Shown here: in pieces, positions 47,284 to 56,633 of the stretch
How positions within the stretch are numbered: position 1 is the first letter of the stretch
Layout of the letters: the number at the start of each line of letters is the position of its first letter
Source: Bacteroides sp.
Lineage (GTDB): Bacteria; Bacteroidota; Bacteroidia; Bacteroidales; Bacteroidaceae
Assembly: GCA_019416685.1 (NCBI GenBank)
Contig: DXWV01000037.1
Location: 68,806-132,805 of the forward strand
Length of the DNA: 64,000 nt
Direction of reading: 5' to 3'
Notes under the pieces: model-generated
The model's input: the letters and a program-made list of their open reading frames with translations, nothing else
Databases searched by the model: none
What the model was told of the DNA's origin: nothing
Made by a program: the position numbers and the translations under genes

Positions 47284-50200
47284 TAAAACGGCGCACCTTC
47301 GCCAGAATATCGACGCGATAAAGGCAGCCTTTACGCTCGACCGGGAAAAACGGGAAGCCAGCCCGGAGGAAAAAGAAATATTGCAGGCATACAGCGGTTT
47401 CGGAGCGATTAAGGAAGTGATAGACCCGCTGCCGAAGGACGGCGGAAAAACCACACCCTTAACCCCTCTTATCGAAGAACTGCATACCGTCCTCAAAGAA
47501 AACACCGCCAACGAAAAAGAGTATAAGCAGTATTTGAATGGCATCAAAGATTCCATCCTATCCGCTTTTTATACTCCGCCCGTCATTGCCGATACCCTGA
47601 TTGCATCGTTAATACAAAGCGGCGTTACGCCCTTGCGGGTAATAGACCCCAGCGCCGGAGCAGGCATATTTGCCGACAGTCTTCGGAAATCCGCTCCCGA
47701 TGCAGAAATAACTTGTTTCGAAAAAGACCCGATGACGGGTATGATACTTAAACACCTGCGCCCGGAGGATAATGTAAGGGTACAGGGGTATGAAACCATC
47801 GAGCCGAAGTATTCCGGCTATTACGATGTGGCGGCCAGTAATATCCCTTTCGGGGATGTAGCCCTTTTCGACCCGTCTTTCTCTACAAGTACCGATCCTG
47901 CCCGTCGGCAAGGAACACGGACACTGCACAACTATTTCTTTATGAAATCGGTCGATACCGTCCGCGATGGCGGTATAATCGCCTTTATCACTTCGCAGGG
48001 TGTTCTCAACTCCGAACAGAGCCGCTCCATCCGTGAGTGGCTTGCTGGCAGGTGCGATGTGGTTTCCGCTATACGCCTGCCTAATAACCTTTTTACCGCC
48101 ACGGCCGGAACCGAAGTCGGCAGCGACCTCATTGTATTGCAAAAACGACCGGCTGGCGAATATCCTGTAACACAGCGGCAGACGGATTTTATCGAATCCC
48201 GCAAGCTGTCAAACGGTATTTCCATAAACAACCTGTTCCAGCAGTTAGACAGGGTTATCCAAACCGATACCAAAGTAGGAACAGACCCTTACGGCAAACC
48301 CGCAATGGAGTTTACACATTCCGGTGGCGAAACAGGTATCGCCGAAGACTTGCGACGGATGCTGGGCGAGGACTTTTCCAAACACCTCGACCTTGAACGC
48401 TACCTCTCTTTTGCTCCCCAGCGTGCGGAGCAAACGCAAGAAAGAAATGTAGTCGCTCCGCAAGTTGAACCGGAGCAACATACAACAGTGGACATTGCAA
48501 GTGCTTCAAACAAAGTGGAAGCCGACGTTTCCACCTTGCACCTGCAAAGACCACAGGAGGGGGAACGACTGCCAAATGACCTTAATCCCCTTTGGCAGAC
48601 GGATAACCTTGATCCGTTTTGGGAAGCCGTAGAGGAACACTTTGAAAACATGAGCAGTCAAGCCAATGCCCAAAGAAATATCCCGACAGAGGAACAGGAT
48701 ACTATCGCAAAAGCACAGGCGGAAGGATATAATCTTGATACATCCACAGGGGAACTGACGCCCGCAGCAGGAGCAGAGGCAAGCTCGCTTGACTATGCCC
48801 TGCAAGAAGGAAGAAGACGAAGTCAACTGACACCGATAGCTGATGTAGAACCTTTGCAGGGTGTTCCGCGCACTGATGAGGAAATCTATGAGCCGACTGC
48901 TGAAGATTGGGCAGATTACGGCGCATACTTAGCCGAGCGGGAAAACCGGGGTATAGAAGAACAACTACCCCAACCGGAAGACTACGGCATTATTGAGCCT
49001 GCCCCGGAAACTCCTGTTCAGGCGACTATGGAGCCGAAGCAAAACCAACAGACTACTCCGGCAGGCAATTTCAGCGGGACACTTTTTGACATGGACGACC
49101 CTGCTATTCTTGCAAAGCCAACTATGGAGGCCACTCTGCAAGTAAACGTACAGCAAGAACCACTGATAACCCTTTACGATTTGTTCGGTTTCTCCGAAGA
49201 AGAACGCAATCAGGCAAACCGACCCCGCAGGCGGAAGAAAACTGCCAAGCCGAAGAAACAACCTGATGAAGACCGGGTAATCGAATGGAGGGAAGAGTTG
49301 ATGATAGAGGCTTACGAACGTCGTCAGCGTGAAGAAAAGGAACAACAAGCGAGGCAACCGTTGCAGGATAACACACCGCTTGTTTATCCGGTTGAAGATG
49401 CCCGCAGAGCGGAACAACAGGAAGCCTTACGGCGTGAGCAGGAACGGGAAGAATACCTGAAACCTATCCCGTTCAAAGCGGAAATACTGCCTCATTACCG
49501 TGAGGGTTCGCTCGTTTCGGACGAGCATAACCGTATCGGATATCTGCGGGGTATGGAAGGCTTGCAGCCTATGTTCCACCCGTTGGAACTGACCGAAACA
49601 CAGGAAAAGAAAGCCTCTATCTACGTCGAAATACGTGATACCTATTATCATTTGTATCAGAATGAAGCCGAACGGCTGGAAGCCAACCCCGCACTCCGGG
49701 AAATGCTTAACCGCCTGTACGACAATTTCACAGACCGTTTCGGCAGGCTGAATGAGAAGAAAAACCTCGACCTGATTAAAATGGATGCGCGGGGAACGGA
49801 AATACTTTCTCTGGAACGTTACATTGACGGGGTGGCTCAGAAAGCCGATATTTTTCATCATCCGGTAGCGTTCAACCCGAATGAGATTACCGAAGCCGCC
49901 GATGCCCGTGAAGCGTTGGTCGCCAGCCTGAATAAATATGCCGGGGTAAATCTGGAATATATGGCAGGACTTACCGGAGGAACAAAAGATAATATTCTGG
50001 AAGAACTGCATGACAGCATCTATTTCAACCCGGAAATTAACGGCTATGAAATTGCCGATAAATACATAGCCGGAAATGTCATAGAGAAAGCGGAACGAGT
50101 GGAGCGCTTTTTGAATGATAATCCCGATCATATTCCGGCAGCAGATTCTCTACGGGCGCTTCGGGAAGCTACCCCGAAACCCATCGCCTTTGACGACCTT

Positions 50201-53200
50201 GATTTTAATTTTGGCGAAAGGTGGATTCCCAAAGGTATTTATGAGAAATACGCATCGTACCTGTTTGATGCCGATGTTACAATAAACTTTGCTCCCAACA
50301 TTGACGAGTATAGCGTAAAGGCAGACAGAACGAACGTAAAAATAACCGATCAATATGCCGTGAAATCACAGAGCCGTACATTCAATGGCATACACCTGAT
50401 GAAACACGCCCTGCAAAACACTTCACCGGACATCACTAAAAAAGTAAACAAGCTGATTGACGGTAAAATGCAGGAGGTCAAAGTGCGTGATCCCGAAGCC
50501 ATACAACTCGCCAACTCCAAGATAGACGAAATGCGTAACGGCTTTTCCGATTGGCTGCGCGACCAATCGCCGGAGTTTAAAGACAGGCTGGCTGAACGCT
50601 ACAACCGTATGTTCAACTGTTTTGTGCGGCCCAACTATGACGGCTCACACCAAACCTTTCCGGGGCTTGATCTGAGGGGATTGGGCATACAAGACCTGTA
50701 TAAGAGCCAGAAAGATGCTATCTGGATGGATAAACTACTGGGCGGGAATATTTGCGACCATGAGGTCGGTGGCGGGAAAACCCTGATAATGTGTTGCGGT
50801 GCAATGGAAAAAAAACGGCTCGGATTAGCCAACAAACCCATGATTACAGGCTTGAAAGCCAATATCCATGAGATTGCTAAAACATTCTGTACCGCCTATC
50901 CGAACGCAAAGGTTCTTTATCCCGGCAAGGAAGATTTTACTCCCAAAAACAGGGAGAGGATCTTCCGCGAGATAAAGAACAACGATTGGGATGCCGTTAT
51001 CCTGACACACGAACAGTTTGCCAAGATACCGCAATCGCCGGAACTGCAACGGGAGATATTGCAGACCGAACTCGACAGCGTGGAAGAAAATTTGCAAGTA
51101 CTCAAAGATCAGGGCAAAGAAGTTTCCCGTGCCATGCTGAAAGGTTGCATAAGGCGAAAGCTCAATCTGGAAGCCAAACTGCAAACGGTTATGCACACCA
51201 TTGAAAACCGCAAGGATGATACGGTCGATTTCCGCCTAATGGGTATTGACCACCTCTATGTGGATGAATCGCACAAATTCAAGAACCTTACATTCAATAC
51301 TCGCCATGACCGGGTGGCGGGATTGGGAAATCCCGAAGGCTCACAACGTGCATTGAATATGCTTTTTGCCATCCGCACCATTCAGGAACGCACGGGGCGT
51401 GATTTAGGTGCAACTTTCCTTTCGGGTACGACCATATCTAATTCGCTGACGGAGTTGTATCTGCTTTTTAAATACCTCCGTCCGCAGGAAATGGAGCGGC
51501 AGAACCTTAAAACCTTTGATGCGTGGGCGGCCGTTTTCGCTAAGAAGTCCATTGATTACGAGTTTTCGGTAACCAATGAAATTGTACAGAAAGAGCGTTT
51601 CCGATACTTTATCAAAGTACCGGAACTGGCAACCTTTTATTCCGAGATCACCGACTTTCGTACAGCTGCCGATATTGGCATAGACCGCCCGGAGAAAAAT
51701 GAGATACTGCATAATATACCGCCAACGCCTGACCAGACGGCATTTATCGACCGTCTTGTGCAGTTTGCAAAGACCGGCGACGGGGAACTGCTCTATCGTG
51801 GTAAATTGACAGAAAGAGAAGATAAAGCAAAGATGTTGATTGCGACGGATTACGCCCGTAAAATGTCGCTCGATATGCGTATGGTCGATCCGACCCGTTT
51901 CGGCGACCATGTGGACAATAAAGCCAGCCATTGTGCCCGGATGATTGCCGATTATTATTATAAATACAACCAACATAAGGGTACGCAGTTCGTTTTCTCC
52001 GACCTCGGTACTTACAAAGCCGGGCAGTGGAACGTTTATAGTGAAGTAAAACGTAAGTTGGTAGAGGATCACGGCATACCTGCCCATGAGGTACGTTTTA
52101 TTCAGGAAGCCGCCAGCAGTGAAAATATGCGAAAGCGCATGATAGAGGAAATGAAAGAAGGCAGAATCCGTATTATGTTCGGCTCTACCGAAATGCTCGG
52201 CACAGGCGTAAACGCACAGAAAAAGTGTGTCGCCATCCATCACCTAGACTGTCCGTGGCGGCCCTCTGATTTGGAGCAACGCGACGGACGAGGCATTCGT
52301 ACAGGCAATGAAGTTGCTAAATATTACGCCGATAATAAGGTCGATGTTGTTCTCTATGCGGTTGAAAATTCACTGGATGCTTATAAATTCGGATTGCTCC
52401 ATAACAAGCAACTTTTCATCCGGCAGTTAAAGACCAACAATATGGGCGCACGTACCATTGATGAGGGTGCAATGGATGAGAAGACAGGCATGAATTTCTC
52501 CGAATATGTGGCTATTCTTTCCGGTAATACGGAATTGCTTGAAAAAGCTCGTCTGGAAAAGAAAATCACCACATTGGAAAGCGAACGGCAGGCATTTGTG
52601 CGGGGTAAATCATCCAGCCGTTACAAGTTGGATGATATTTTGCAGAAAGTGGAAAAGAACAGCGGTTTGATTGAACGCATCGGTAAAGATTTGGAGAACT
52701 TCAAAAGCCGGGTACAATTAAATGAGGACGGTTCGTATAAAAATCCTATCCAACTGGATGGTGTTCAGGGCGGCGATATTAAGTTTATCGGCAAGCACCT
52801 GAATTATATTGCCGACACCGCCCGCACCGGAAACGAGTTTGATAAGATTGGCAGTCTGTACAGTTTCGACCTGCTTGTCAAAAGCGAAACCTCACAGAAA
52901 GAGGGTTTTGATGCTGTGCAAAACCGTTTCTACGTTCGGGGAGAGGGCGATTACCTGTATCAGTACAACTATGGTAATCTTGCCTCTGATCCACGTCTGG
53001 CAGCGCAGAATTTTATCAATGCACTCGGAACCATTGAACCGACGCTTGAAAAATTCCAAAAGGAAAATGAAAAACTGTCGAAGGATATTCCGACACTCAA
53101 AGAGGTAGTTGAAGGCACATGGCGCAAAGAACCAGAATTGACTTCTCTACGGGCTGAATTAACGGACTTAGACCGGAAGATACAGCTTTCCCTCAAACCG

Positions 53201-53419
53201 ATAGAAGAAAGCGAAGGGCAGCCTGTAAAAGAGGTAACAGTCGATAAAAAACAGAGCATGGAAGATAACCGCCAACCCTCGCAGGGTAACGAACAGTCTT
53301 TCATTCCTGCACGGCTCAGGGAGATAGCAGACAACTCCGGTGAGCGTGTCGTTATTGGAACAGTAGGCGGTAGTCCGCCCAAAGTTGAGAACCCTGTATC
53401 CAAAGGAATTAAACTGTAA
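47270..53419 (+). CDS. Giant DNA methylase-helicase fusion protein
   Basis: A 2049-residue protein with two catalytic parts. An N6-adenine methylase-like domain (about 100-330) has VIDPSAGAGIFADSL and ASNIPFGD, the NPPF-type motif in its N-I-P-F variant. A Gln/Glu-rich middle (about 370-720) is disordered. A SF2/SNF2-like helicase (about 1140-1720) has GGGKT near 1166, VDESHKFKN near 1330, LSGTT and EQRDGRGIRTGN near 1670. The C-terminus is coiled coil. Such fusions occur in many mobile elements and are thought to protect or process incoming DNA; the role is inferred. It starts inside the DUF1896 gene and is followed by a strong terminator. Confidence 0.88.
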   Translation: MARFNKTAHLRQNIDAIKAAFTLDREKREASPEEKEILQAYSGFGAIKEVIDPLPKDGGKTTPLTPLIEELHTVLKENTANEKEYKQYLNGIKDSILSAFYTPPVIADTLIASLIQSGVTPLRVIDPSAGAGIFADSLRKSAPDAEITCFEKDPMTGMILKHLRPEDNVRVQGYETIEPKYSGYYDVAASNIPFGDVALFDPSFSTSTDPARRQGTRTLHNYFFMKSVDTVRDGGIIAFITSQGVLNSEQSRSIREWLAGRCDVVSAIRLPNNLFTATAGTEVGSDLIVLQKRPAGEYPVTQRQTDFIESRKLSNGISINNLFQQLDRVIQTDTKVGTDPYGKPAMEFTHSGGETGIAEDLRRMLGEDFSKHLDLERYLSFAPQRAEQTQERNVVAPQVEPEQHTTVDIASASNKVEADVSTLHLQRPQEGERLPNDLNPLWQTDNLDPFWEAVEEHFENMSSQANAQRNIPTEEQDTIAKAQAEGYNLDTSTGELTPAAGAEASSLDYALQEGRRRSQLTPIADVEPLQGVPRTDEEIYEPTAEDWADYGAYLAERENRGIEEQLPQPEDYGIIEPAPETPVQATMEPKQNQQTTPAGNFSGTLFDMDDPAILAKPTMEATLQVNVQQEPLITLYDLFGFSEEERNQANRPRRRKKTAKPKKQPDEDRVIEWREELMIEAYERRQREEKEQQARQPLQDNTPLVYPVEDARRAEQQEALRREQEREEYLKPIPFKAEILPHYREGSLVSDEHNRIGYLRGMEGLQPMFHPLELTETQEKKASIYVEIRDTYYHLYQNEAERLEANPALREMLNRLYDNFTDRFGRLNEKKNLDLIKMDARGTEILSLERYIDGVAQKADIFHHPVAFNPNEITEAADAREALVASLNKYAGVNLEYMAGLTGGTKDNILEELHDSIYFNPEINGYEIADKYIAGNVIEKAERVERFLNDNPDHIPAADSLRALREATPKPIAFDDLDFNFGERWIPKGIYEKYASYLFDADVTINFAPNIDEYSVKADRTNVKITDQYAVKSQSRTFNGIHLMKHALQNTSPDITKKVNKLIDGKMQEVKVRDPEAIQLANSKIDEMRNGFSDWLRDQSPEFKDRLAERYNRMFNCFVRPNYDGSHQTFPGLDLRGLGIQDLYKSQKDAIWMDKLLGGNICDHEVGGGKTLIMCCGAMEKKRLGLANKPMITGLKANIHEIAKTFCTAYPNAKVLYPGKEDFTPKNRERIFREIKNNDWDAVILTHEQFAKIPQSPELQREILQTELDSVEENLQVLKDQGKEVSRAMLKGCIRRKLNLEAKLQTVMHTIENRKDDTVDFRLMGIDHLYVDESHKFKNLTFNTRHDRVAGLGNPEGSQRALNMLFAIRTIQERTGRDLGATFLSGTTISNSLTELYLLFKYLRPQEMERQNLKTFDAWAAVFAKKSIDYEFSVTNEIVQKERFRYFIKVPELATFYSEITDFRTAADIGIDRPEKNEILHNIPPTPDQTAFIDRLVQFAKTGDGELLYRGKLTEREDKAKMLIATDYARKMSLDMRMVDPTRFGDHVDNKASHCARMIADYYYKYNQHKGTQFVFSDLGTYKAGQWNVYSEVKRKLVEDHGIPAHEVRFIQEAASSENMRKRMIEEMKEGRIRIMFGSTEMLGTGVNAQKKCVAIHHLDCPWRPSDLEQRDGRGIRTGNEVAKYYADNKVDVVLYAVENSLDAYKFGLLHNKQLFIRQLKTNNMGARTIDEGAMDEKTGMNFSEYVAILSGNTELLEKARLEKKITTLESERQAFVRGKSSSRYKLDDILQKVEKNSGLIERIGKDLENFKSRVQLNEDGSYKNPIQLDGVQGGDIKFIGKHLNYIADTARTGNEFDKIGSLYSFDLLVKSETSQKEGFDAVQNRFYVRGEGDYLYQYNYGNLASDPRLAAQNFINALGTIEPTLEKFQKENEKLSKDIPTLKEVVEGTWRKEPELTSLRAELTDLDRKIQLSLKPIEESEGQPVKEVTVDKKQSMEDNRQPSQGNEQSFIPARLREIADNSGERVVIGTVGGSPPKVENPVSKGIKL

Positions 53420-53422
53420 AGC

Positions 53423-53463
53423 AAGAAAAGCCGTCGGAATTATTTCTCCGGCGGCTTTTTCTT
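53423..53463. terminator. Terminator after the methylase-helicase gene
   Basis: AAGAAAAGCCGTCGGA pairs with TCCGGCGGCTTTTTCTT (one G-T pair), a 16-bp stem with A and T tracts. It also serves the convergent HTH genes. Confidence 0.9.
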
Positions 53464-53480
53464 ATAAGGCTGAACAAGGT

Positions 53481-53798
53481 TTATTTATTCCCTTTCTTAT
53501 TCATATTCCGAAAACTGCTGAAATGTTTTTCAATAAACCGTATAACATCAGATTCTTTATAATAGGTTTTATGGTATATCATCTGAAAGGGCAGCTCGCC
53601 GGAAGAACGGTAGCGTTGCAACGTGCGCTTACTGACATTTAACATCTGGCAGAGGTCGAAGTTATCCAACAACATATCGCCATCGGGAAGTAGTGTCCTG
53701 CTTTGCACAGTTGCAGGCGATTGCATCTTTTCGAGCCTGTCGAAACGCTCCATGATACGCCGCATCCAACCGTCGAAATGTTCCTTATCTATATACAT
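53481..53798 (-). CDS. HTH protein, Xis/DUF3853-like (copy 2)
   Basis: A 105-residue protein. An N-terminal coiled helix is followed by a MerR-like helix-turn-helix: LLDNFDLCQMLNVSKRTLQR, then YRSSGELPFQMIYHKTYYKE. It is a paralogue of the next protein (54136). Such pairs in Bacteroides elements act as excision or transfer regulators; RteC-dependent control is known for others. It starts 2 bases after that gene. Confidence 0.85.
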   Translation of the reverse strand: MYIDKEHFDGWMRRIMERFDRLEKMQSPATVQSRTLLPDGDMLLDNFDLCQMLNVSKRTLQRYRSSGELPFQMIYHKTYYKESDVIRFIEKHFSSFRNMNKKGNK

Positions 53799-53800
53799 GG

Positions 53801-54136
53801 TTAGTCTTTAGGTAAAGTCATCAATCCTTTGGCGGCCAGTTCGTCTAACGAACCCACATTGCGTTGGATGCGTTTTTCTTCCAGTAATCGCTTTATCTCC
53901 GAAATGGTATAATACGTTTTTTTACCTATCAGTGAATAGGTAATCACCCCATTACTGCGATAGCGTTGCAGGGTACGCTTACTGATTTTCAGGTAAGAGC
54001 AAACTACCTCGTTATCCAGCCATATTTCCTGCAAAGGAGGCCGCTTCGGTTCTGTCTGATAGATATATTTCTCTATGGCCTCTATCCTGTCCATGAGTGC
54101 TTGAAAATCGCCCGATCTCATAATTACTATTCCCAT
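53801..54136 (-). CDS. HTH protein, Xis/DUF3853-like (copy 1)
   Basis: A 111-residue protein. After a helical start, EIWLDNEVVCSYLKISKRTL and QRYRSNGVITYSLIGKKTYY form a MerR-like helix-turn-helix with a wing, the type used by excisionases. It is paralogous to the following gene. The ATG at 54136 is chosen, with another at 54121. A promoter with a palindrome lies about 320 bases upstream. Confidence 0.82.
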   Translation of the reverse strand: MGIVIMRSGDFQALMDRIEAIEKYIYQTEPKRPPLQEIWLDNEVVCSYLKISKRTLQRYRSNGVITYSLIGKKTYYTISEIKRLLEEKRIQRNVGSLDELAAKGLMTLPKD

Positions 54137-54441
54137 AATCCTTTGTTTTATTGATACTTTGCAAAGGTCGGCAGGATAAATCACCTGTGTTCACAAGTTT
54201 AGTACACTATTTTCAGATTATTTTCTTTTGTATTGATTATAGGAGTTTTATCGCACCTTGAAAAGATGTTTTTTTATACAGAATTGTGATAGGAGATTGG
54301 GTGTTCTGTTTCTTGACTTCCTTGTAATTGGCAGTTATATAACGCATTACTTCATAGCGTATTTATTCTCTTTCCGATAGAAAATTCAGAAGCGGGTAAA
54401 AATGTCTGTAATCTGGTTATTCGGTATAGTAAAACCCAAAA

Positions 54442-54475
54442 TACCCAATTGGGTACACACCTTTGCTCAAATATA
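54442..54475 (-). promoter_or_regulatory. Promoter with palindromic operator upstream of the HTH genes
   Basis: On the minus strand TATATTTG (54475-54468) matches the -7 box. The transcript would begin near 54461 and lie over the palindrome TACCCAATTGGGTA (54442-54455), a likely operator. This leaves a leader of about 320 nt before the HTH gene at 54136; the leader (54137-54441) shows no gene. A -33 box is not clear. Confidence 0.55.
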
Positions 54476-54518
54476 AGATATTTAATGAGCTACTCTATTT
54501 ATCTTACATATATCAATA

Positions 54519-55412
54519 TCACGTCTTATTACTATTTCTATATTCTTTTGGCGTAATTCCGGTTTGTTCTTTAAAAAACTTTGTAAAGAATGATGCGTTT
54601 GGAAAATTAAGTTCGTCGGCAATCTGTGAAATAGTCATATCAGTTGTTAGAAGCAAAATACGTATATTAGTGATGACATGTTCACTTATACAATCCTTTG
54701 CTGTTATTCCGGTAATGTCTTTACAAATAGAAGACAGATGTCTGGAAGAAACACACAATTTATTAGCATAAAATTCAATACCTCTCTGCTTCCCGTAATT
54801 TTTAGCAACTAACTCCATAAACTCAAAGTATAATTTGTTTTTCCTTGAATAAGGTTGCTGGCTTAAAGGTTCTCCTTTTTTATAAATTCCGATTATTTCA
54901 TAAATTACTGCGGATGCTAAATGTTTTGAGATTTCATCCTTACATGGATGTTCCTCTTTAGAATCGTATTCTTTCAAATACTCGCACATCTTAATAAGTG
55001 CTGCCTGTTCTGTATTTTTTAGGGAAATACAAGGATTATCTTTTATATACAAAAAAATGGGTGTTGCCGAAGATACATTGATACTTGTAAAAAAATCAGT
55101 CGTATATATAACTGTATATCCTTTAAAATCGGCACTTTTTTTCCCTACATGGAGTATGTCATTAGGGAAAACTATACACATATCTCCTTTTTTCATGTGA
55201 TAGTTTTGTGAGTCGATAATAATTTCGACTTCCCCTTCCATACAGATACATAATCCTGCGGCATCAATAATACGGGGAAACTGCTCCAAACCGAGCATGT
55301 CATTACTCTCCAATATAAAATTATCAAAGAATACATTGTCTTTCTTAAATGTAAGACGTTCTAACGATGTACGTCTTGATGACTTATTTATCACGACTTT
55401 AATTTTCTTCAA
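54519..55412 (-). CDS. AraC-family regulator of the efflux operon
   Basis: A 297-residue regulator. A cupin-like sensor part (GLCICMEGEVEIIIDSQNYH) is followed by two helix-turn-helix units: YANKLCVSSRHLSSICKDIT and TISQIADELNFPNASFFTKF, ending FKEQTGITPKEYR. It is encoded divergently from the RND efflux genes, 147 bases apart, and is likely their activator. The inducer is unknown. Confidence 0.9.
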   Translation of the reverse strand: MKKIKVVINKSSRRTSLERLTFKKDNVFFDNFILESNDMLGLEQFPRIIDAAGLCICMEGEVEIIIDSQNYHMKKGDMCIVFPNDILHVGKKSADFKGYTVIYTTDFFTSINVSSATPIFLYIKDNPCISLKNTEQAALIKMCEYLKEYDSKEEHPCKDEISKHLASAVIYEIIGIYKKGEPLSQQPYSRKNKLYFEFMELVAKNYGKQRGIEFYANKLCVSSRHLSSICKDITGITAKDCISEHVITNIRILLLTTDMTISQIADELNFPNASFFTKFFKEQTGITPKEYRNSNKT

Positions 55413-55515
55413 AAATAACCATATTTTCCATTAAAATCCAAGTGTTTTATTGAATATTTCCGATTTAGAGCATTATCTGCTAAAAACAGAGCGTGTTTCT
55501 ATATACCTGTACCCA

Positions 55516-55523
55516 TATCTTTG
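55516..55523 (+). promoter_or_regulatory. -7 box of the efflux operon
   Basis: TATCTTTG matches TAnnTTTG, 36 bases before the adaptor ATG. No good -33 TTTG is present at the right distance, which fits a promoter that needs the divergent AraC activator. Confidence 0.55.
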
Positions 55524-55559
55524 CAGCAGGAAAATATTAAAATATAAACCAATATAGAA

Positions 55560-56633
55560 ATGCTGAAAATGAAAATGATTTCACTCGTTTGTTTGAGTGT
55601 TTTTCTTCTGTTTTACGGATGTAAAAATGAAGAAGTAAAAAGAGAAACGGTAAAAACCGTTAAAGTAACAACTGCGGTAGTGTATGGAGAAGAAAGGACG
55701 CTCTCATTTCCTGGAAAAGTAAAAGCAGCTTCGGAAATAGACCTTGCATTCCGTATAAGCGGGCCTATTGCAAAAATAAATGTAACGGAAGGGCAATTTG
55801 TCTGCAAAGGAGAAGTAATAGCCGAAATGGATTCCCGTGACTATAATATTCAGTTTTCTGCGACAGAAGCAGAATATAAGCAGATTAAGACAGAAGCAGA
55901 ACGCATCATTCAACTGCATGAAAAACAAAGCGTGTCCGACAATGATTATGACAAGGCGGTTTCAGGCTTAAAACAAATCACAGCGAAATATGAAGCGCAT
56001 AAAAACGCTTTATCAGACACAAAACTTACAGCACCCTTTGATGGCTATATTCAAAAACGGTATTTTAATAAAGCGGAAGTTATCAGTGCCGGAATGCCTG
56101 TATTCTCAATGATCAGTACGGAAATACCGGAAGTTGAAATAAATATTCCTGCAAGTGAATATATCCGCAGGGATAAATTTGATTCCTTTTATTCCCATTT
56201 TGATATATACTCCGGTAAAACTTTCCCTTTGGAACTTATATCTATCAGCCAGAAAGCTAATCTAAACCAACTCTATGCAGTATGCCTAAGACTAAAAACT
56301 ATGAGTAACCAGCAAATGCCTTCTCCGGGTATGTCTACAATGGTTACAATCAAATTCAAGCCTGAAAATTCAACTTTGGTTTCCATTCCTCTTACGGCTG
56401 TGTTTGAGCAAAATGAGAAACAGACAGTCTGGATATATAATGATAAGCAGAAAACGGTACAAGCAAGAACCATTCGTATATCTGAAATTCCAAACAATGG
56501 GACTGCCATTGTTTCAGAAGGGATAGCATCGGGAGAGCAGGTTGTATCCGCAGGTGTTTATTCTCTTACTGACGGATGTAAGGTCAAATTATTACCGGAG
56601 GTTTCCTCTTCAAATATAGGAGGTATATTATGA
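55560..56633 (+). CDS. RND efflux periplasmic adaptor (membrane fusion lipoprotein)
   Basis: A 357-residue lipoprotein (LLFYGCKNEE, Cys near 21). It has the HlyD/MFP layout: a lipoyl-like half (IDLAFRISGPIAKINVTEGQ), an alpha-hairpin (residues 95-140) and TAPFDGYIQKRYFNKAEVIS, then the beta-barrel and membrane-proximal domains. It links the RND pump and outer-membrane channel. It overlaps the pump gene by 4 bp (ATGA). Confidence 0.93.
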   Translation: MLKMKMISLVCLSVFLLFYGCKNEEVKRETVKTVKVTTAVVYGEERTLSFPGKVKAASEIDLAFRISGPIAKINVTEGQFVCKGEVIAEMDSRDYNIQFSATEAEYKQIKTEAERIIQLHEKQSVSDNDYDKAVSGLKQITAKYEAHKNALSDTKLTAPFDGYIQKRYFNKAEVISAGMPVFSMISTEIPEVEINIPASEYIRRDKFDSFYSHFDIYSGKTFPLELISISQKANLNQLYAVCLRLKTMSNQQMPSPGMSTMVTIKFKPENSTLVSIPLTAVFEQNEKQTVWIYNDKQKTVQARTIRISEIPNNGTAIVSEGIASGEQVVSAGVYSLTDGCKVKLLPEVSSSNIGGIL

